This document shows, one piece after another, positions 4,451 through 6,521 of a stretch of 6,521 bases of DNA. Position 1 is the stretch's first letter, and every line of letters starts with the position of its first letter. Below the pieces are notes generated by a model. The model worked only from the letters and a program-made list of their open reading frames with translations, ran no database searches and had not been told where the DNA came from. Source of the stretch: an uncultured Bacteroidota bacterium (lineage in GTDB: Bacteria > Bacteroidota > Bacteroidia > Flavobacteriales > Flavobacteriaceae); the NCBI GenBank assembly GCA_903819815.1, contig CAIJFC010000281.1, forward strand, positions 1 through 6,521. The letters run 5' to 3'. Both the position numbers and the translations under genes were made by a program.

Positions 4451-6337
4451 CTATTTTACTTCTTCATAATCAACATCTTGAACATTATCTCCTTGCGCTT
4501 CACCTTGTGGTTGTGCGTCTTGAGCTTGTCCTTGTTCGCCTTGCGCATACATCGCTTCGGTTGCCGTTTTCCATGCTGCGTTGATATTGTCTAATCCAGA
4601 TTGAATCGCCGCAATATCTTGTGATTGGTGCGCCATTCTCAATTCAGTTAAAGCATATTCAATAGCCGTTTTATGATCAGCTGATAATTTATCACCCAAT
4701 TCTTTCAATTGACTTTCTGTTTGGAAAATCATTCCGTCGGCTTCATTCAATTTTTCGGCTTTTTCTTTGGCTTGTCTGTCGCTTTCAGCATTCAATTCGG
4801 CATCTTTTTTCATTCTTTCGATTTCTTCTGCTGTTAATCCAGAAGAAGCTTCGATACGAATATCATGAGATTTCCCTGTTCCTTTATCAGTTGCAGAAAC
4901 TTTGATAATACCATTGGCATCGATATCAAAAGTTACTTCAATTTGTGGAACACCTCTTGGTGCTGGCGGAATTCCATCTAAGTGGAAACGACCAATTGTT
5001 TTATTATCAACCGCCATGGATCTTTCTCCTTGCAAAACATGGATTTCAACACTTGGTTGCGAATCGGCTGCAGTTGAAAAAACTTGCGATTTTTTGGTTG
5101 GAATAGTTGTATTTGATTCAATTAATTTGGTCAAAACACCACCCATTGTTTCAATTCCTAATGATAAAGGCGTAACGTCTAATAACAATACATCTTTTAC
5201 ATCTCCAGAAAGAACTCCACCTTGAATAGCTGCTCCAATAGCCACTACTTCGTCAGGATTAACTCCTTTTGATGCTTTTTTTCCAAAGAATTTCTCTACT
5301 TCATCAGCAATTCTAGGCATACGAGTTGAACCTCCAACAAGAATTACTTCGTCGATATCTGAAGTTGTTAATCCAGCGTCTTTCAAAGCTTTAGCAACAG
5401 GTTCCATTGAACGTTTGATCAATGAATCGGCTAATTGTTCGAATTTAGCTCTAGTTAATTTTTTTACCAAGTGTTTTGGTCCTGAAGCGGTTGCGGTAAC
5501 GTATGGCAAATTAATTTCTGTTTCTGCTGAAGAAGACAATTCAATTTTTGCTTTTTCGGCAGCTTCTTTTATACGTTGTAATGACATTGGATCCAAACGC
5601 AAATCAATTCCTTCTTCCGCTTTAAATTCGTCGGCTAACCAGTCAATAATAGTTTGATCAAAATCATCTCCTCCTAAGTGAGTATCTCCGTTTGTTGACA
5701 ATACTTCAAAAACGCCATCTCCTAATTCTAAGACAGAGATATCAAATGTACCTCCACCTAAATCGTAAACAGCAATTTTTTGATCAATTCCTTTTTTATC
5801 CAATCCATAAGCTAAAGCAGCTGCTGTTGGCTCATTGATGATACGCATTACTTTAAGACCTGCAATTTCTCCAGCTTCTTTCGTAGCTTGACGTTGTGCA
5901 TCATTAAAATAAGCTGGAACAGTAATAACCGCTTCGGTTACTGTTTGACCCAAATAATCTTCGGCTGTTTTTTTCATTTTTTGAAGTGTCATTGCTGACA
6001 ATTCTTGTGCAGTATATAAACGACCGTCAATATCAACGCGCGGTGTGTTGTTGTCTCCTTTTACTACTGAATAAGGAACTCTTTTTGCTTCATCTTTTGT
6101 TTCTGCAAAGGTGTGACCCATGAAACGTTTTATAGATGCAACTGTTTTTGTTGGATTGGTTACTGCTTGTCTTTTTGCAGGATCACCCACTTTGATTTCA
6201 CCGCCTTCTACGAAAGCAATTACAGATGGTGTTGTTCTTTTTCCTTCTGCATTAGGGATTACAACTGCTTCATTACCTTCCATTACAGAAACACAAGAGT
6301 TGGTTGTACCTAAATCAATTCCAATTATTTTACCCAT
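4451..6337 (-). CDS. dnaK: Molecular chaperone DnaK (Hsp70)
   Basis: This cytoplasmic ATP-dependent chaperone binds exposed hydrophobic peptides of unfolded proteins, with DnaJ stimulating ATP hydrolysis and GrpE exchanging nucleotide. The 628 residues have full family length. The nucleotide-binding domain (about 1-380) shows the phosphate-1 loop GIDLGTTNSCVSV (6-18), IINEPTAAALAYG (166-178), phosphate-2 YDLGGGTFDIS (191-201, with Thr197 at the autophosphorylation position) and the adenosine motif VGGSTRMPRI (334-343). The linker VLLLD (383-387) leads into the substrate-binding beta domain beginning DVTPLSLGIETMGG, then an alpha-helical lid (about 500-600). A Gln/Gly-rich tail ends in DVDYEEVK. 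The start ATG is fixed by the conserved MGKIIGIDLG. Neither grpE nor dnaJ is adjacent, so dnaK stands alone with its own terminator (4331-4361). The upstream region holds a sigma-54-like element and an inverted repeat but no HrcA CIRCE element. Confidence 0.99.
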   Translation of the reverse strand: MGKIIGIDLGTTNSCVSVMEGNEAVVIPNAEGKRTTPSVIAFVEGGEIKVGDPAKRQAVTNPTKTVASIKRFMGHTFAETKDEAKRVPYSVVKGDNNTPRVDIDGRLYTAQELSAMTLQKMKKTAEDYLGQTVTEAVITVPAYFNDAQRQATKEAGEIAGLKVMRIINEPTAAALAYGLDKKGIDQKIAVYDLGGGTFDISVLELGDGVFEVLSTNGDTHLGGDDFDQTIIDWLADEFKAEEGIDLRLDPMSLQRIKEAAEKAKIELSSSAETEINLPYVTATASGPKHLVKKLTRAKFEQLADSLIKRSMEPVAKALKDAGLTTSDIDEVILVGGSTRMPRIADEVEKFFGKKASKGVNPDEVVAIGAAIQGGVLSGDVKDVLLLDVTPLSLGIETMGGVLTKLIESNTTIPTKKSQVFSTAADSQPSVEIHVLQGERSMAVDNKTIGRFHLDGIPPAPRGVPQIEVTFDIDANGIIKVSATDKGTGKSHDIRIEASSGLTAEEIERMKKDAELNAESDRQAKEKAEKLNEADGMIFQTESQLKELGDKLSADHKTAIEYALTELRMAHQSQDIAAIQSGLDNINAAWKTATEAMYAQGEQGQAQDAQPQGEAQGDNVQDVDYEEVK

Positions 6338-6384
6338 TTTTATTATATTTAAATTTTAATTTATTTAAAAACTCATTTTGCTTA

Positions 6385-6401
6385 AGTCAATCTTTGTGCC
6401 A
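6385..6401 (-). promoter_or_regulatory. Sigma-54-like -24/-12 element upstream of dnaK
   Basis: On the minus strand TGGCAC (6401-6396) is followed after 5 bases by TTGACT (6390-6385). The sigma-54 consensus is TGGCAC-N5-TTGC[A/T], so only the C of the -12 GC differs. A start near 6376 would give a leader of about 40 nt before the dnaK ATG. An alternative housekeeping promoter is TTG (6440-6438), 19 bases, then TATTTTAT (6418-6411), whose -7 box is a weak match to TAnnTTTG. Which of the two is used cannot be settled from sequence. Confidence 0.4.
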
Positions 6402-6421
6402 TTACTTTAAATAAAATAACA

Positions 6422-6461
6422 TTGTCAGTATATACGTCAATTAATGGATATAATCTGACAA
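6422..6461. repeat. Inverted repeat TTGTCAG / CTGACAA upstream of dnaK
   Basis: TTGTCAG (6422-6428) and CTGACAA (6455-6461) are perfect 7-bp inverted arms 26 bp apart, and an additional TGACA lies at 6464-6468. The centre is about 65 bases upstream of the start predicted from the sigma-54-like element. It could be a binding site for a regulator of dnaK. It is not a CIRCE element, which would be a 9-bp arm pair with a 9-bp spacer. Confidence 0.4.
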
Positions 6462-6493
6462 CATGACACAAAACTAAAACCCTCCTAAAACAA

Positions 6494-6521
6494 CAAACCA
6501 CCTCAATATTGAAGTGGTTTG
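6494..6521. terminator. Hairpin at the window edge, probable terminator of a gene outside
   Basis: CAAACCAC (6494-6501) pairs with GTGGTTTG (6514-6521). The stem continues inward after one C-A mismatch by two more pairs, with loop AATATT. On the minus strand it is followed by TTGTTGTTTT, a modest T-rich tail, which fits a terminator for a minus-strand gene beyond the right edge. A role for a plus-strand gene cannot be judged, since the sequence stops here. Confidence 0.5.

Noticed and set aside
4902..5225. Plus-strand open frame of 107 codons
   Set aside because: It lies wholly antisense inside dnaK, whose protein motifs are unmistakable there. The antisense product shows no recognisable pattern and no start signal.
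5415..5657. Plus-strand open frame of 80 codons
   Set aside because: It is antisense within the dnaK nucleotide-binding domain, a shadow of the strongly biased codon use of dnaK.
6113..6359. Two overlapping plus-strand open frames near the dnaK start
   Set aside because: Both are antisense to the conserved dnaK N terminus, overlap each other in different frames, and have no promoter or ribosome site.
6338..6521. CIRCE (HrcA) operator before dnaK
   Set aside because: No TTAGCACTC-N9-GAGTGCTAA pattern is present. The inverted repeat found has different arms and a 26-bp spacer.
1..6521. CRISPR array, insertion sequence, integrase or attachment site
   Set aside because: No regularly spaced repeats, transposase or integrase motifs, or flanking target duplications were seen. 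The repeats found are terminators or short operator-like pairs.

Overview
The window looks like a chromosomal segment from a member of the Flavobacteriia, probably Flavobacterium or a close relative. The evidence is a very AT-rich composition, promoters of the Bacteroidota type (TTG / TAnnTTTG), almost no Shine-Dalgarno sequences, a DTE-type proteorhodopsin with a Blh retinal-forming enzyme, a lipoprotein glutaminyl cyclase, and a DnaK ending in DVDYEEVK. I see no transposase, integrase, CRISPR array, tRNA or rRNA.

Layout, left to right. Positions 1-84 (-) hold the first 28 codons of a short-chain dehydrogenase/reductase that runs off the left edge. Positions 221-313 (-) hold the small-type SRP RNA. 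It is transcribed divergently from a lipoprotein glutaminyl-peptide cyclotransferase (404-1459, +), and the two promoters lie in one near-palindrome at 315-347. A bidirectional terminator (1481-1513) separates the cyclotransferase from a convergent proteorhodopsin gene (1532-2257, -). A 126-bp, extremely AT-rich divergent intergenic region then leads to blh, beta-carotene 15,15'-dioxygenase (2384-3274, +). The last codons and stop of blh lie inside another bidirectional terminator, shared with an unrecognised five-helix membrane protein (3306-4118, -). That protein is preceded by a GC-rich, structured-looking leader. dnaK (4451-6337, -) has its own terminator at 4331-4361 and an upstream region with a sigma-54-like element and an inverted repeat. 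A partial hairpin closes the right edge.

How the genes work together. Rhodopsin and Blh form a functional pair: Blh cleaves beta-carotene to retinal, which binds rhodopsin Lys224 to make a light-driven proton pump. The carotenoid biosynthesis genes (crt) are not in the window. The SRP RNA (membrane protein targeting), DnaK (protein folding) and the cyclotransferase are housekeeping or envelope functions without an obvious link to the light module.

No clearly new multi-gene system is visible. The least explained elements are the structured leader of the 3306-4118 gene, that gene itself, and the promoter architecture upstream of the SRP RNA and of dnaK.
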